From: Bacteroidota bacterium
Lineage (GTDB): Bacteria; Bacteroidota; Bacteroidia; UKL13-3
DNA: 64,000 nucleotides
NCBI GenBank assembly: GCA_013298895.1
Contig: JAAFJM010000004.1
Coordinates: forward strand, 124,001 to 188,000
Reading direction: 5' to 3'
The first letter of the stretch is position 1, and each line of letters begins with the position of its first letter. Below are positions 62,182-64,000 of this stretch, piece by piece. The notes below the pieces were generated by a model. It worked only from the letters and a program-made list of their open reading frames with translations. It did not search any database and had not been told where the DNA came from. A program made the position numbers and the translations under genes.

Positions 62182-64000
62182 TTAAAATTTCATTTGTAAC
62201 TTAAGGTTAAGCCTTCTACTAGTTAAGTAATTTGGTACGGCCCATGTTTGCGCTGTAGCATCTTGCAGCCAAGTATAACTTATGGTATTATCTACTCCTA
62301 ATAAATTAAATACATCTAAAGCAAGATTGGCATATTTTATATGTCGCTTAAGGAAAGAGTTGCGTTGCGAAGTTTTTAATTTTTCAGGAATTAAATCCTT
62401 GGTAAAACCAATATCCACCCTCCGGTAACTTGGCATAGAGTTTACATCGTTATACCTATTGTGGTCAGGAATTCCAAACGGAAAACCGCTACCATAAACC
62501 AACATTAGGTTTACTTTGTACTTATCATTGCTTGGCAAATAATCTTGAAAGAAAATAGCAAACTGAAATGCTTGATTGGTTAATCTTGGAATGTATCTTT
62601 CATTTTCTTTCACTCCTTGTGTCGTAAACTGATTACTAATTATTTCTTTAGTATCCATTAAACTTAAACTGGCCCAACTTTCGGTTCCTCTAACAAATTC
62701 GCCATTTACCCTAAAATCAACACCTGTGGCATATCCTCTTGAGGTATTATCGGCAAAATAACGTATGCGCACATTGTCAATTTCGTATGGAATTAAATTA
62801 CTTAAATCTTTATAATAAGCTTCAGCAGTAAATTTAAACGGGCGTTTCCAAGCCTTAAAATTCATTTCAGCCCCTAATACATAATGAATTGATTTTTGAG
62901 ATTTAATATTAGCATTTAATTCTCCTTGGAAATTACGTAACTCACGGTAAAAAGGCGTTTGGTAATACCAACCATACGAGGCTTTGATTACCCAATTTTT
63001 ACGCATTTTTTTTACCCAATTAGTATCATTTTTACTATTATCTAAAACCAATTTATTATGCTTTCTATTGGGTTCAAAGGCAAATTGAAACCTAGGACTG
63101 ATTACATTTTCGTTGGTATAACTCCACCAATTGCTGCGCACACCATAAGTAAAAACCATATTGCTGTTTCTATCAATAACCATGGTATTTTGCACATAAC
63201 CATTTAGCCTAAATGTATTCAAACTTAACTGTGTTCGTAAATAATCGGGTAAGGTAATATTGCCATTGGCATCTAAAGTAGGTTGGGCAAAACCCGCGCT
63301 ATCTCTGTAATTCCATTCCTTGAGTCTATCATTAATATTTTCGGTTTGTACAAAAGCACCCCATTGAATATTGTGTTTTCCTTTATCGTAATTACCTCTA
63401 TGGCCAATGTTTATAACCGTTGCTTCAATTCCATTACGGGCATTATTTATAAAATAACCTACACCTCTAAGGGATTTTGCTCTTCCAAAATTGCTGCTGC
63501 TTTGGTCTGTTTCTAATTCACTTAATCTATATGCACCTTCTATGGTAAAAATTTCATTTTCGTTGCTATAAAAGGTAGAACCAATGAGCTTTAATTGCAG
63601 CCTACGTGTTGGATTGTAAACCAAACTAGCTGCGCCTGTGGCTGTTCGGTATTCCATTAAATCGGCACCGCCAAAATACACATTAAGTTGTAAAGCTTGT
63701 TTCACTGTTCCAAAAGTAGTTTGCCTATCTGTAGGCACTAAAAAATACCTATTTTGAGCATAACTTCCTAAAATACTCAAACTTAAATCAGACCTAAAAT
63801 GATACGTTAAAAGTGATTGCACATCGGTAAACGAAGGTTGGTAATCACCTTTGGTATCGAGGGTTGAAACCACATATTTATTACTCCAATACCTGGCTCC
63901 AATTAAATACGTAAAACGTAAGTTTTTTGAAGCACCTTCGGTAGCAGCTTGCACTCCCAATAGCCCAATATTAATGGATGAAGTAGTTTTTTTTGGGTCT
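62182..64000 (-). CDS. TonB-dependent receptor, C-terminal part (cut by window edge)
   Basis: The carboxy-terminal ~605 residues of an outer-membrane TonB-dependent receptor. The reading frame stays open to the window end, so an apparent start at 63960 (a TTG) is not the real one. The barrel strands alternate aromatic and polar residues with large loops (YSWYNSYY-like turns, GVRSNWWSYTNENVISPRFQF read in parts), with the conserved late motifs YLPSNDKYKVNLMLVYGSG and FNLLGVDNTISYTW, and it ends LNLKLQMKF, the usual terminal Phe for BAM insertion. The plug and any carboxypeptidase-like domain lie outside the window. The substrate is unknown. Confidence 0.85.
   Translation of the reverse strand, partial: DPKKTTSSINIGLLGVQAATEGASKNLRFTYLIGARYWSNKYVVSTLDTKGDYQPSFTDVQSLLTYHFRSDLSLSILGSYAQNRYFLVPTDRQTTFGTVKQALQLNVYFGGADLMEYRTATGAASLVYNPTRRLQLKLIGSTFYSNENEIFTIEGAYRLSELETDQSSSNFGRAKSLRGVGYFINNARNGIEATVINIGHRGNYDKGKHNIQWGAFVQTENINDRLKEWNYRDSAGFAQPTLDANGNITLPDYLRTQLSLNTFRLNGYVQNTMVIDRNSNMVFTYGVRSNWWSYTNENVISPRFQFAFEPNRKHNKLVLDNSKNDTNWVKKMRKNWVIKASYGWYYQTPFYRELRNFQGELNANIKSQKSIHYVLGAEMNFKAWKRPFKFTAEAYYKDLSNLIPYEIDNVRIRYFADNTSRGYATGVDFRVNGEFVRGTESWASLSLMDTKEIISNQFTTQGVKENERYIPRLTNQAFQFAIFFQDYLPSNDKYKVNLMLVYGSGFPFGIPDHNRYNDVNSMPSYRRVDIGFTKDLIPEKLKTSQRNSFLKRHIKYANLALDVFNLLGVDNTISYTWLQDATAQTWAVPNYLTSRRLNLKLQMKF

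Overview
The window looks like part of a chromosome from a member of the Bacteroidota. The evidence is AT-rich DNA, promoters built on the phylum-specific -7 box TAnnTTTG (with a -33 TTTG about 19 bases upstream in the best cases), type IX secretion (T9SS) C-terminal sorting domains, an LruC-domain lipoprotein, TonB-dependent receptor parts, DUF1573, DUF4834 and LytTR regulators. I cannot fix the order or family from sequence alone. I recognised no tRNA, rRNA, CRISPR array, plasmid or phage genes.

Layout. 1-10.2 kb holds the 5' end of purH, a secreted CxxCH/T9SS protein, an LruC lipoprotein, a 2-oxoacid dehydrogenase E2, a DEAD-box-type helicase whose motif II reads DEVD, a GH3-family enzyme and a Band 7 protein. 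10.4-14.9 kb holds a von Willebrand A protein with a receptor-plug-like segment, a small paralogue of its front half, and a three-gene minus-strand group (REP-type Y1 transposase, zinc-ribbon protein, alpha/beta hydrolase). 14.9-16.9 kb holds two tandem nested inverted-repeat elements beside the transposase, then three near-identical tandem ssb genes.

16.9-29.8 kb is the most coherent and least familiar block. A two-component pair (HisKA_2 kinase and LytTR regulator) sits directly upstream of four tightly spaced genes: an outer-membrane barrel, a 1825-residue secreted protein with a TANFOR/Fn3-like front, a 716-residue Fn3-like protein and a small lipoprotein. Two GTCCC direct repeats exactly 21 bp apart lie between the regulator and the four genes, which is the geometry expected of a LytTR operator. 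I read this as a regulated cell-surface system whose function I cannot assign.

30-42.6 kb is mostly housekeeping: a sugar-nucleotide transferase, a frameshifted DUF4173-like membrane protein, a large TraB/GumN fusion, DUF3800, alanine dehydrogenase, DUF1573, a barrel protein, a lipoprotein and a saccharopine-dehydrogenase-like enzyme. 42.7-49.5 kb is a signalling cluster: a REC-AraC regulator, a GAF/6-PAS kinase, a REC-kinase and a lone REC protein, with a 21-bp-period direct repeat in front of the AraC-type gene. 49.6-52.6 kb holds superoxide dismutase, an OmpA-family protein, DUF4834 and an FkbM methyltransferase. 52.6-59.0 kb pairs a FIST sensor protein with a 1720-residue kinase carrying ten PAS domains. 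The window ends with a second CxxCH/T9SS protein, a ClC-type chloride channel with CBS domains and a TonB-dependent receptor cut by the window edge.

Start codons were moved downstream where the longest reading frame began at TTG or GTG, or inside a promoter or terminator. Identifications rest on reading motifs by eye; no database search was run.
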